Assembly: GCA_002256535.1 (NCBI GenBank)
Contig: NMUJ01000033.1
Coordinates: 1-17,978, forward strand
Direction of reading: 5' to 3'
Source: Caldifarciminota bacterium 4484_18
GTDB taxonomy: Bacteria > Hydrothermota > UBA3073 > NMUJ01
DNA length: 17,978 nucleotides
Shown: positions 1 to 7,998 of the stretch, one piece after another
Layout: the number at the start of each line of letters is the position of its first letter
Position numbering within the stretch: the stretch's first letter is position 1
Notes under the pieces: model-generated
Told to the model about the DNA's origin: nothing
The model's input: the letters and a program-made list of their open reading frames with translations, nothing else
The model's database searches: none
Made by a program: the position numbers and the translations under genes

Positions 1-987
1 GAAGATATATACACATATATGCGACACTATATTTATATCTATGATATGAAAACAGGTACGTTAAAGGAACTCGTTTCATTGCCATGGGATGAGACTATAC
101 TTAGTTACTGGGTGTCACCTGAGATCGATCAAGTTATATATAGTACAATTGAAATTCCCTCTGGTAGGTTTGCTCCCCTTCCACGGTCGCCACGTTTTTT
201 CTTCTCACGGCGATCGTTCGATGAAGCAATCCATACGTTACGAGTCAAAATTAATACACCTATCACTTACTGCAAGCTAATGGATCGTGATTCTTTGTAT
301 GTATTCTGGTGGCATTCGAACGAATTACCTATCGAGATTTATCGATTAAACGATGGCAGATTAATCGTTGGTACAGCCACCTTAGAGTTCAACTATACTC
401 GTAAAGATAGTCGGTTGAGTGTTCTCGAGTTGACCGCAATACCGGGTAGAATTTATCTTGTCGAGGAATGTGACAGTTCCGCAGTCATCACAACGGGTAG
501 CTTACTTCGTCCAATATATGATTCCTTGATCTATTACATAACTGTCACAAATGATACACAATTATTTACGATAAATCCATTCACACGGGAGAAGGAATTA
601 GTACAACCTCATCTACATGTACCACCATATTCGCAATATAAATACGACTACGGTTGGTGGGTTGTAGCAGATACAGAGCTGTTTTTTGATATAATGCCTG
701 CTGAGGAGATGATATTGTATGTACCCTGTATAATTCCCGTCCGTTATGTGGATTCGCTCATACTCTCATATTTTGACTCATTACAAGATATGGTATTTTA
801 TAACCCACATAATGGCCAAAAAACGCACCTCACAATTAGCTATAAACCTATAATATATGCAATATCACCGGATTGCAGGAGGATAGCATTTTTCCAAAAT
901 ACCCTCAAACCCGACGGTTATGCGATAGAGATATATGTGTATGATTGGAGCTACAAAATCGATAGGATACTGGATAAAATTCGCTGA
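1..987 (+). CDS. Hypothetical propeller-like protein, 5' end possibly outside the window
   Basis: I do not recognise the family. The frame is open to the first base of the window, so the first ATG at 19 (322 aa) may be internal. The protein is rich in beta-strand-like stretches, with motifs typical of WD40/TolB-like blades: IYIYDMKTGTLKEL near the start, and ISPDCRRIAFF followed by IEIYVYDW near the C terminus. This suggests a beta-propeller or related repeat protein. No signal peptide is visible from the internal ATG, so export cannot be judged. The TGA stop is followed in the same frame by a second short open stretch (991-1209) ending in a similar blade motif, which points to duplication within this locus. 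The codons are more AT-rich and mixed than in the housekeeping genes downstream. That this is a real gene is fairly likely; its function is unknown. Confidence 0.55.
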   Translation, partial: EDIYTYMRHYIYIYDMKTGTLKELVSLPWDETILSYWVSPEIDQVIYSTIEIPSGRFAPLPRSPRFFFSRRSFDEAIHTLRVKINTPITYCKLMDRDSLYVFWWHSNELPIEIYRLNDGRLIVGTATLEFNYTRKDSRLSVLELTAIPGRIYLVEECDSSAVITTGSLLRPIYDSLIYYITVTNDTQLFTINPFTREKELVQPHLHVPPYSQYKYDYGWWVVADTELFFDIMPAEEMILYVPCIIPVRYVDSLILSYFDSLQDMVFYNPHNGQKTHLTISYKPIIYAISPDCRRIAFFQNTLKPDGYAIEIYVYDWSYKIDRILDKIR

Positions 988-993
988 TGGTAC

Positions 994-1209
994 ATGATAT
1001 ACAGATTAGAAACACAGAGTGAAATGAAATCGAATACTTGTTTGCCTCACTTGTACTCCTATCCTCCTGCAGTATTTTTATTAAATGCATGCTGGGTGGT
1101 TTTATATGGCAATAATATAGCATTCTTCGCATGGACAGAAGACGAAACAAGGATTCACATTTACGATTGTAAGGAACAAATATTGAGCCTTATCGAAAAC
1201 CATCCATAA
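994..1209 (+). pseudogene. C-terminal fragment of a propeller-like paralog
   Basis: This 71-codon open stretch lies in the same frame as the preceding gene, two codons past its TGA. Its end, GNNIAFFAWTEDETRIHIYD, mirrors the end of the preceding protein (IAFF, a variable loop, then I-Y-V-Y-D). It therefore looks like the last blade of a related protein whose N-terminal part is gone. The alternative is that it is the true C-terminal extension of the upstream gene, cut off by a nonsense mutation at 985-987. No ribosome binding site is visible before the ATG at 994. I prefer a decayed tandem copy. Confidence 0.4.
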
Positions 1210-1467
1210 AATGCAAGCTATGGCAACCTCGAGACACAGTGGGCAACAGAGGCCAACCACTGCCTGTTTAGTGGAAAAAGCAATCCTTTGAAATACATTG
1301 ACCCATGAGGAGCTCAATGGATATTTATAAATGGACGGTTTCAGGATATGAGGTCGCGTGAAAGGATGGCAGAAATGGCACATCACCTACAACTGGTGAA
1401 CTTGGATTCAAGATTTGGTAACTATAGGCTTGGAAAATCTAAAGGTTTGGACATCACGTAGGGGGAG
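1210..1467. other. Intergenic stretch with no recognisable gene
   Basis: These 258 bases carry no ORF I can identify. One plus-strand frame is open from 1303 to 1461, with a possible ATG at 1348, but its composition resembles no known protein. The 13-base string TGGCAACCTCGAG at 1222-1234 recurs at 2536-2548, in each case just after the end of a propeller-like gene. A purine-rich GGGGGAG lies immediately before the ATG at 1468. Confidence 0.4.
1222..1234 (+). repeat. Shared 3'-flank repeat, copy 1
   Basis: The sequence TGGCAACCTCGAG is identical to 2536-2548. It sits 12 bases after the stop of the paralog fragment. Both copies are followed by further ordered short matches (a G-rich stretch ending CAAC, then TGAAATACA, then TTGAC and CATGA), so the similarity extends beyond 13 bases with indels. 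Confidence 0.4.
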
Positions 1468-2343
1468 ATGGTAATATACATACTTTTCGTGGTTGGGTTT
1501 AAGCTGCTGCAATTTGATACCACATTTACACTTAATTTTGAACTTCAGCCTTATCTTTTGCTTACTACATATATTGAAACTCTGCAAACCTTGCCAACGG
1601 AGATATTTCCTGTACTATGTGGTAGAGACACCGTGGTACACCAGGTTGGAGGGTTCCCTTACCGTAGGCTGAAAGTATACTCCCAGGAAGGGCAACCATT
1701 AAGTTGGATAGACGATTCGTTGCTACTTTATAAGAATAGTGAAGATAAGCTTTTCATACTCAATACACAGCGAAATGCAAGTTTTATGTTGAGGTTCAAT
1801 CCCCCTTACTTACAGGATATACTGCGATTTACGACATATGGGTTGGTGGCTACTTTATCATTTTACAACAACCGCTTGAAAGAAATTTATATATTGGAAG
1901 GCTATCATCCGTCATCACGTGAGTTATCGTTACGAACAGTATTCAAAGCTATTATCCCATCACATCGGACACTACGTTATGACATACAGGTCAACGATGG
2001 CAAGATCTCTAAAATGTATCTATTTATCTGTGATTCCTCTTCTTCTATGCCCATTAGAGATGCATATACTGGTAAAATCAGCTACCTCCCTCAAATTAAA
2101 CCATTACATGCATTTTTGATCGACTTTGTAACCCATCAGATAAAAGAGATAGAAATTACCAAGTCAATTCAGGATTCACTGATAATACATGGGTTATTCC
2201 CCATGGATATCCAACCAATCGTTAGGCACGATGGAGTAATACACCTGATCGTTTTCTCAATAGACGTGAGGGGCATAATCGAAGGTATAAATTACTCAAT
2301 AGATGGTAAAAGGGTTTACCTCGTGACAATTTCTGTAAACTAA
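1468..2343 (+). CDS. Hypothetical propeller-like protein, probably frameshifted near its 3' end
   Basis: The 291-aa reading frame starts at an ATG directly after GGGGGAG. It begins with a short hydrophobic segment (MVIYILFVVGF) that could be an atypical signal or anchor. The remainder is rich in predicted beta strands, with blade-like strings such as DKLFILNTQ and YSIDGKRVYLV, so a TolB/WD40-like propeller is plausible. I do not recognise the family. The frame ends in VTISVN immediately after a blade motif. A different frame continues from about 2316 to a TAG at 2496-2498 and encodes FDSKTFSTAG and then ISPDGSKIACSYK, which looks like the natural C-terminal blade. A one-base loss between about 2311 and 2330 would explain this. 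The intact protein would be about 343 aa. Confidence 0.5.
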   Translation: MVIYILFVVGFKLLQFDTTFTLNFELQPYLLLTTYIETLQTLPTEIFPVLCGRDTVVHQVGGFPYRRLKVYSQEGQPLSWIDDSLLLYKNSEDKLFILNTQRNASFMLRFNPPYLQDILRFTTYGLVATLSFYNNRLKEIYILEGYHPSSRELSLRTVFKAIIPSHRTLRYDIQVNDGKISKMYLFICDSSSSMPIRDAYTGKISYLPQIKPLHAFLIDFVTHQIKEIEITKSIQDSLIIHGLFPMDIQPIVRHDGVIHLIVFSIDVRGIIEGINYSIDGKRVYLVTISVN

Positions 2344-2498
2344 TATTCGATAGCAAAACATTTTCAACCGCAGGGACTGATGAGGCGTATCATCAGTATG
2401 AGGCATGTAGCCATTGTATCATTTCACCCGATGGTAGCAAAATTGCATGTAGCTATAAGGTTCGCGATAAGCAGTTCATAGCTGTTGGTAGCAAATAG
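2316..2498 (+). pseudogene. Displaced C-terminal blade of the preceding gene
   Basis: Read in the frame beginning at 2316, this segment is open to the TAG at 2496-2498 and contains ISPDGSKIACSYK, the classic SPDG-x-KIA blade motif. It has no start codon or ribosome binding site of its own, and it begins where the upstream frame loses sense. I read it as the C-terminal part of the same protein, separated by a one-base shift (natural or technical). Confidence 0.5.
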
Positions 2499-2535
2499 TT
2501 TTTAAGCAAAATAGATGAAAGATTTTCAACCCATT

Positions 2536-2548
2536 TGGCAACCTCGAG
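2536..2548 (+). repeat. Shared 3'-flank repeat, copy 2
   Basis: Second copy of TGGCAACCTCGAG, 37 bases after the TAG of the displaced C-terminal segment. Its position relative to a propeller-like gene end matches that of copy 1, supporting duplication of gene plus 3' flank. Confidence 0.4.
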
Positions 2549-2596
2549 GGGCATGGTGGTCAACGGTTCGTGAAATACAAAATCACTGAGTTGACG

Positions 2597-2626
2597 TTGA
2601 CATGAACCTTTCCCTCGTATTTTAAT
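2597..2626 (+). promoter_or_regulatory. Sigma-70-type promoter for the CBS-like/dapF unit
   Basis: A perfect -35 box TTGACA (2597-2602) is followed after 18 bases by TTTAAT (2621-2626, five of six to consensus). Transcription would start near 2633, giving a leader of only about 11 bases before the ATG at 2644. No Shine-Dalgarno sequence is present there, so translation of the first gene would be nearly leaderless. Confidence 0.5.
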
Positions 2627-2643
2627 TTAATAAACACTGTTTA

Positions 2644-3618
2644 ATGCGCTACCTCACAAGCATACTCGATGCGATAGGTAACACTCCCCTGGTGAAGCTA
2701 TCCAAGCTGGTAGCCCAAAAATCCGATTCCCTATTACTTGCGAAAGCTGAATTCCTCAACCCCGGTCATAGCATAAAGGATAGGATGGCAAAGTTCATAC
2801 TCGATAGAGCTATAGATAGGGGTGAACTCAAACCCGGTGGCACGATAATTGAGGCCACTTCTGGTAACACCGGCATAGCGCTCGCAATGTACGGAGCTAT
2901 AAAAGGGTTCAAAGTAATCCTTACATTGACTGATAGGGTATCTGGCGAGAAGATTGCCCTCTTACGTGCATTAGGTGCAGAAGTTATAATATGTCCGGGT
3001 GATGCAAAACATGGGTCACCCGAAAGCCGTAATGAAGTTACGAAACGGCTCGCCCAAACCATACCTAATGCATATTATGTCAACCAGCACGAGAACCTTG
3101 ACAACCCGCTCTCACATTACGAAACCACTGCCAAGGAAATATGGGTTGATACCGATGGTAAGATCACCCACTTTGTAGCTGGTCTCGGTACAGGTGGTAC
3201 TTTCACAGGTGTAGCAAGGTTTCTGAAAGAGAGAAACCCCAACATCCGCTGCATAGCGGTCGACCCGGTTGGCTCCGTGTTTTATGACTACTTCAAGAAA
3301 GGTACACCAGGCGAATATAAGCCGTACGAACTGGAAGGGTTAGGTGATGACGCTATAATACCGACGGTCGATTTCTCGCTTATCGACGACATGATACAGG
3401 TGACAGATAAGGATGCATTCCTCACAGCAAGAAGGTTAGCAAAAGAGGAAGGGTTATTCGTAGGTGGGTCATCAGGTGCCAATGTCTGGGCAGCCCTAAA
3501 GGTCTATGAGGTTGCACCATCCGGTTCGGTAATTGTCACCATACTGCCAGATTCTGGGGTAAACTATTTATCCAAGATATACAATGACCGATGGATGCAA
3601 GAAAGGGGGTATCTGTGA
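2644..3618 (+). CDS. PLP-dependent cysteine synthase / cystathionine beta-synthase family protein
   Basis: This is a fold-type II PLP enzyme of 324 aa. The PLP lysine is K45 in GHSIKDR, the substrate/cofactor loop is TSGNTG at 72-77, and the phosphate-binding glycine loop is GTGGTFTG at 182-189. The second half resembles cystathionine beta-synthase more than typical CysK: VDPVGS, ELEGLGDD, EEGLFVGGSSGAN and a final LPDSGVNYLSKIYNDRWM. The C-terminal CBS regulatory pair is absent, so this is a catalytic-core-only enzyme. It would carry out beta-replacement on serine or an activated serine with sulfide or homocysteine in the cytoplasm; which substrate cannot be told from sequence alone. The histidine in GHSIKDR, where glycine is usual, is a small oddity. 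Its TGA overlaps the GTG start of dapF, indicating translational coupling. Confidence 0.9.
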   Translation: MRYLTSILDAIGNTPLVKLSKLVAQKSDSLLLAKAEFLNPGHSIKDRMAKFILDRAIDRGELKPGGTIIEATSGNTGIALAMYGAIKGFKVILTLTDRVSGEKIALLRALGAEVIICPGDAKHGSPESRNEVTKRLAQTIPNAYYVNQHENLDNPLSHYETTAKEIWVDTDGKITHFVAGLGTGGTFTGVARFLKERNPNIRCIAVDPVGSVFYDYFKKGTPGEYKPYELEGLGDDAIIPTVDFSLIDDMIQVTDKDAFLTARRLAKEEGLFVGGSSGANVWAALKVYEVAPSGSVIVTILPDSGVNYLSKIYNDRWMQERGYL

Positions 3619-4373
3619 TCCGCAAATTTACGTCCTCCGGTAACACAATAGTGTTTATTCACAAGTTTCCTTCCATACGTGCAACCCAACTGGCACGCAC
3701 TTTACTTATGCCTAATATGATAGGTGGCGATATACTATGTGTGTATGAAATATCGTCACCTCCACAGCTATCATTTTATAATCCAGATGGCTCGGAAGCC
3801 GAAATCTGTGGCAACTCACTCATATGTTTTGGCACAATATTGCGTGATGAGGGGTTTACTGGGTTAGTAAAGGTATACACAAAAGCGGGTACGAAGAGGA
3901 TAAAGATAGGCGACAACTCAATAGAAGCGGAGATGCTTAACCTCGATCATTTCTCTACAGAATATATAGCATTACATCTGGATGGTGGGATTATCCGTGG
4001 CTACTACACAGAATCGGTTGGTAATCCCCACTTCATAATGATTGGTACAACCGTACCGTTTGAAATTGCTCCCCGCATAGAGAAGGCACCATGTTTCAAA
4101 AACCGCGTAAATGTAAACTTCGTCACACGTATCTCAAAATCGTTCGTCTTGCATAGGGTATGGGAACGCGGTGTGGGTGAGACACTCTCATGTGCATCAG
4201 GTGCGGTATCCAGCTTCGCACTATTGTACTCCAAAGGGCTTGTCAACCGCAGTTGTGTCTTCATGGCAAGAGGGGGCTTTCTCACGTTACAGATTATCTC
4301 CAACACAATATGGGTGAAAGGTGTACCCACTTTGATATCGGAACGTCACTATGATATTGCTGATATTGCTTAA
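3615..4373 (+). CDS. dapF: Diaminopimelate epimerase
   Basis: DapF interconverts LL- and meso-diaminopimelate for lysine and peptidoglycan synthesis. I chose the GTG at 3615 (252 aa): it overlaps the upstream TGA as GTGA and has AAGGGGG a few bases before it. An ATG at 3591 in frame lies inside the upstream gene and would add eight residues that the family lacks. Both catalytic cysteines are visible: C65 in DGSEAEICGN and C193 in GETLSCASG. The substrate-binding residues of the family are also present: the Asn of GNTIVF, N56 of YNPDGS, the Asn of VGNPH, VNVNF, and WERG. The N terminus departs from the usual GNDFV, and the protein is shorter than the usual roughly 275 aa. All key residues are retained, so I expect activity. 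It overlaps the next gene by 23 bp. Confidence 0.88.
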   Translation: MIRKFTSSGNTIVFIHKFPSIRATQLARTLLMPNMIGGDILCVYEISSPPQLSFYNPDGSEAEICGNSLICFGTILRDEGFTGLVKVYTKAGTKRIKIGDNSIEAEMLNLDHFSTEYIALHLDGGIIRGYYTESVGNPHFIMIGTTVPFEIAPRIEKAPCFKNRVNVNFVTRISKSFVLHRVWERGVGETLSCASGAVSSFALLYSKGLVNRSCVFMARGGFLTLQIISNTIWVKGVPTLISERHYDIADIA

Positions 4374-6552
4374 CTTACAGCTGGGTGACAACGTGAGGCA
4401 GCTGGAATGGGTCGACCCCTATGGTCGACAGCCCACCAGCTACTCGGAATGGTTAAAACAGCAACCAGAATCCCAAAAAGATATCGTACCACATACTGTT
4501 TTAGCAATCATCAAAACCGATAGCCTCATAGATATCATAGTAGAGGGTAAATTGTACCCATACATATCTTCAGAGGTGACCACCTTCTGTAACGACCTTG
4601 TAGACGCGGGCTATAGCGTACAGGTGGATACAGTCACCGGTATAACGCACGATGCTTTACGCACATATTTAACGACTCTCGAAAACCTCATGGGTGCGAT
4701 CTTCATCGGCAATCTCCCCGTAGCATGGTTCGAAACCCAAGGATTTGGCTGCGTAGAGGAGTTTCCCATCGATATCTACTTCATGGATCTCAACGGCATA
4801 TGGGAAGACACCAACGGTGATGGCATATACGATGGACATTATGGTGATGTGGGACTCGAGATCTGGGTTGGTAGACTCTACCCCAACCTCACATGGGATA
4901 ACCCCATTAAGTTGCTCAAAACCTACTTTTCAAAAAACCATGCATATAGGGAAGGTAACCTATCGCTACCCGGTGTCGGGTTAGCATTTGTGGATGACGA
5001 CTGGTCGTACTGGTCGGCGTGTGGGTTGGATCACGTCTATCCCAGCGTAGAGGTAGTCAACACCGAAACGCTCACCGTAGCAAATGAATACCGTCAACGT
5101 TTACTGATGGGGTATGAATGGATCCACCTCTGTGCACATTCGTCACCATGGGGAATATTTGTACTTGAACCACATGCACATTTCTACAACCTATTCAGCT
5201 GTTCCGGTACCCGCTACATTGAACTCAACTGTATCGCTAACTGGTACATATTTCAACAAAACTATGGGTTACTGGTTGTAGGTAGTAGTAAGACCGGGTC
5301 GATGCTATATTTCGACGATTTCTACTCCGCAATCGGTGCAGGCCACAACATAGGTGATGCATTCAAGATATGGTTCAACCTCCACGGTGAACAGAGTCGC
5401 GACTGGTTCTATGGGTTAAACCTTATCGGTGACCCCACCTTACATCCGCTGGCAGATACATCGCCTTTCAAGTTAACTTGGTACAGCTGCATCGATAGCA
5501 CGATATTCGTACACCCCGAATCCGATGGCCACCCTCAAGTATTAGCAAGCAACGGTCGTATTTTCGTGATATGGGAGTCGGGTAGATCCGAAGATTTTGG
5601 CCGCTCCAACGTCTATTTCGGTTATTACGATGGTACCACATGGGTAGGGCCTTTCGGTGTGTGCCGTCAGCTATATTGGGACTACACACCTGCGTTAGGT
5701 TTATCCGGTGACGGTAACCTCGTAGCAGTATGGGCGAGCTTCCGCCATCGTGCATACTATTACAATCTATATTACAGTGTGTTTGATGATACAGGTTGGA
5801 CAGCAGGTGTGTTGATCGCGGATGACCCTGCCTTCGATATGCGACCATCGCTCGTACATGACAGGGATGGTCTACTACATCTGTTCTGGGAATCACGTCG
5901 TGACGTAGACGCTAACATTTACCACACAGTATTCGATGGCACCACCTGGACAGCTCCTGAGCCAGTTACGAGTTCGGCAGCTGACGAGTGTGCTCCCGTT
6001 GCTGTGGTGGACTCATCCAACAGAGTCTGGGTCTTCTACACCCGTAAACATGGTAGCAATTCAGAGATATACGCCAGCTACTACGATGATGGATGGTACT
6101 CAATAGGCCCGCTATCTGGTACATACTTCGCACAATCACCAGACGCTGCCTGTGACGACCCCTACGTGGTGTGGATGTCGCACCGCGACGGATGGCAGCT
6201 CATCATCGCATACTACACCGGGGATTGGGTAATCTGCGACCCTATTCTCGGAGCTTCACCCGCTATGGCACCAGATATTGCAATCGATACAACCGGCCAC
6301 ATCTGGGTAGTATATCAGGGCTATACAGATAACTGGGAAATATGTGTACATAAGAGCCCACCATTGCATGTATCTGAGATATCCATCCCAAAAGTAAACA
6401 TCACATCACTTATCACTAACATCGACATGTTACCAGATACATTATTCGATCTAACCGGCCGTCGAACAACCCGTCACAACCTAACCTCTGGCATCTATTA
6501 CACCAAAATTGGCAACAAACTACACCGCATATTGTACATCAGACAACCGTAG
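4351..6552 (+). CDS. C25 (gingipain-like) peptidase-domain protein with beta-propeller and T9SS/FlgD-like C-terminal tail
   Basis: This is a 733-aa protein, probably exported. It begins with a short hydrophobic stretch (MILLILLNLQLG) that lacks a clear positive n-region; a TGA just upstream in frame leaves the ATG at 4351 as the only reasonable start. Residues about 50-370 resemble the C25 caspase-like fold: GAIFIGNLPVAWFE, YFMDLNGIWEDTNGDGIYD (calcium-loop-like), EIWVGRLYP, a catalytic-type histidine H263 in HLCAHSSPWG, cysteine C294 in IELNCIANW, and the domain-ending GLNLIGDPTLHPL. Residues about 375-685 form repeated blades with W-x-F/Y-W and DGTTW motifs, like sialidase-type propellers. 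The last 50 residues (DLTGRRTTRHNLTSGIYYTK, then HRILYIR) match the C-terminal sorting/FlgD-like Ig domain common on secreted proteins of Bacteroidota and several candidate phyla. The catalytic assignment is by motif only. Confidence 0.75.
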   Translation: MILLILLNLQLGDNVRQLEWVDPYGRQPTSYSEWLKQQPESQKDIVPHTVLAIIKTDSLIDIIVEGKLYPYISSEVTTFCNDLVDAGYSVQVDTVTGITHDALRTYLTTLENLMGAIFIGNLPVAWFETQGFGCVEEFPIDIYFMDLNGIWEDTNGDGIYDGHYGDVGLEIWVGRLYPNLTWDNPIKLLKTYFSKNHAYREGNLSLPGVGLAFVDDDWSYWSACGLDHVYPSVEVVNTETLTVANEYRQRLLMGYEWIHLCAHSSPWGIFVLEPHAHFYNLFSCSGTRYIELNCIANWYIFQQNYGLLVVGSSKTGSMLYFDDFYSAIGAGHNIGDAFKIWFNLHGEQSRDWFYGLNLIGDPTLHPLADTSPFKLTWYSCIDSTIFVHPESDGHPQVLASNGRIFVIWESGRSEDFGRSNVYFGYYDGTTWVGPFGVCRQLYWDYTPALGLSGDGNLVAVWASFRHRAYYYNLYYSVFDDTGWTAGVLIADDPAFDMRPSLVHDRDGLLHLFWESRRDVDANIYHTVFDGTTWTAPEPVTSSAADECAPVAVVDSSNRVWVFYTRKHGSNSEIYASYYDDGWYSIGPLSGTYFAQSPDAACDDPYVVWMSHRDGWQLIIAYYTGDWVICDPILGASPAMAPDIAIDTTGHIWVVYQGYTDNWEICVHKSPPLHVSEISIPKVNITSLITNIDMLPDTLFDLTGRRTTRHNLTSGIYYTKIGNKLHRILYIRQP

Positions 6553-6633
6553 AGGATGGGGGAGAGGTTCATCGGTCGCTGGCATAGGGATTATAGTGAG
6601 CTCATGGGATGATACATTTTGGTAGATTATCAA

Positions 6634-7758
6634 ATGGGCCGTAACGTTAAGGTACTATCCATCACTGTGTTGCTGATACTCATACCGCTTTTCTCGTGGA
6701 ATTATCTACTACCGCTATACCTGAAGGAGCTGGGTGCCACCGACAAGGTGATCGGCATATCCTATACGCTGTTCAGTTTGAGCTTTACGTTGGCACAGTT
6801 TGTGGGTGGTTACTTATCCGATAGGTGTGGCCGCAAACTGATGATCGTCGTACCTACATACCTCATGATACCATTCTACGGGTTGATGGGTACTGCAGAT
6901 CATTGGGTACCGGTTGCCGCCTTCTATATAGCTGCAAACATATGTTCAGCATTACAGAGCCCATCATTTATATCGATGATTGCAGAGTCATCCACCCACA
7001 AGGGTACAGCGTTCGGTATATATGAAGGTTTCGTTGCACTCGGTATCACAGTTGGCCCGCTACTCGGTGCTTATATGGTGTATCGTATCGCTATACCCGG
7101 GCTTATACTTCTAACCGCCGGTATGGCGCTTATTGTTGCAGTGATACGTACGGTGTTGCTTAAAGAGACGAAACCGGTAACAGATAGACCCAACGTAGAT
7201 ACACGGGTTACGTTTGGGGTTAACCTCAGGTGGTTTCTTTTAGCTGCTACGTGCCTATTTTTGGTATTCTCGTTCACCATATATGGGCCGTTTTTAACCC
7301 TTTACCAGCGGGAAGTTTTCAACCTCACCAAAAGTAAGATCAACCTTTACTTTGCGATCGGTGGCTTACTCTCTGCCATGGTCAGCTTAGTGGGTGGTAA
7401 AGCGACAGACAGGTTTGGTGCAAAATTGATCTTGGCAACCAGTGTCGTAACGCATCCGTTACTTATACTTTTGTGGGTGTTCACCGGCAACTTTACGTTC
7501 TTCATATTGTCGTTTACGTTTTCACAGTTCTGCTACATATCATACTTTGCGATGTTGAGTTCACTTGTAGGTGACCACGTACGAGGTCGACTGGTAGGTC
7601 TATTCGGTACAATAACAGGTATAGTGAGCTCGGTCGGCCCATATGTAGGGATGTACGCTAAGCTACACGTAGACGTAAAGGCGCCATTCTATCTGGCGAT
7701 GCTCTTGGGAGTGTTAGCCCTTATGGTGTTACGTAATGTGAGGAATAGCAGTGATTGA
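6634..7758 (+). CDS. Major facilitator superfamily transporter
   Basis: A polytopic inner-membrane protein of about 374 aa with roughly twelve hydrophobic segments. The MFS motif A is clear between helices 2 and 3 (GGYLSDRCGRKLMI), and its relict counterpart appears in the second half (GGKATDRFGAKLIL). This two-fold pattern is diagnostic of the family. The substrate cannot be deduced; it most resembles drug/multidrug-type or generic sugar/metabolite permeases. I prefer the ATG at 6634 over the in-frame TTG at 6619, because the protein then begins MGRNVKVLSITVLL directly before the first helix; neither has a strong ribosome binding site. It stands alone on the plus strand between the peptidase-like gene and a gene fragment. 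Confidence 0.85.
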   Translation: MGRNVKVLSITVLLILIPLFSWNYLLPLYLKELGATDKVIGISYTLFSLSFTLAQFVGGYLSDRCGRKLMIVVPTYLMIPFYGLMGTADHWVPVAAFYIAANICSALQSPSFISMIAESSTHKGTAFGIYEGFVALGITVGPLLGAYMVYRIAIPGLILLTAGMALIVAVIRTVLLKETKPVTDRPNVDTRVTFGVNLRWFLLAATCLFLVFSFTIYGPFLTLYQREVFNLTKSKINLYFAIGGLLSAMVSLVGGKATDRFGAKLILATSVVTHPLLILLWVFTGNFTFFILSFTFSQFCYISYFAMLSSLVGDHVRGRLVGLFGTITGIVSSVGPYVGMYAKLHVDVKAPFYLAMLLGVLALMVLRNVRNSSD

Positions 7759-7864
7759 CGACCTGGTATTGCAGGTAACTTATAGGTTGCCTTTGTGTTG
7801 ATGATACAGTATTCGATGAGCACTGGAAGGACGAAGCTAACGTACTACTACACCAGGTGAGGTC

Positions 7865-7996
7865 GTGGTGGAGTCGAGTGACGAAAACCCAATAACTGCA
7901 CGCAAATTACTGGAAGTACTACCAGTTGAGGGTGAGGCAAACCTCTGTGGTGATGAGACAGCAGTTGTCAAATTCTACTATACCGATATATTATAA
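7865..7996 (+). pseudogene. N-terminal fragment of a cyclophilin-like (DUF369/TM1367-type) protein
   Basis: In the frame starting at GTG 7865 the sequence reads VVESSDENPITARKLLEVLP and then VEGEANLCGDE. This matches the start of the small cyclophilin-like family, in which proteins carry 'N-x-x-TA-x-x-LLE-x-LP-(I/V)E-x-x-x-N-x-WGDEIYF'. After GDE the reading loses similarity and ends at TAA 7994-7996, giving about 43 residues instead of about 120. The conserved tryptophan is a cysteine here. The rest of the domain is not found in the next 200 bases, which encode the FmdB-type protein. I call it a deletion remnant. No recognisable gene lies in 7759-7864. Confidence 0.5.
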
Positions 7997-7998
7997 AG

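Noticed and set aside
985..1209. Possible readthrough or recoding of TGA between the first gene and the following in-frame stretch
   Set aside because: Well-conserved genes here (the CBS-like enzyme, accA, the MFS gene, accB) end properly at TGA, so UGA is a normal stop. The second stretch looks like a paralog's last blade.
3591..4373. ATG start of dapF at 3591
   Set aside because: The GTG at 3615 has a better-placed ribosome site and forms a GTGA overlap. The extra eight residues are not part of the family.
5468..5896. Minus-strand 142-aa open frame inside the peptidase-like gene
   Set aside because: It is antisense to a clearly coding region, with no recognisable motif and low-complexity His/Arg-rich composition.
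6556..6612. Eighteen-codon ORF before the MFS gene as a leader peptide
   Set aside because: It has no attenuator hairpin, codon pattern or conserved motif to support regulation.
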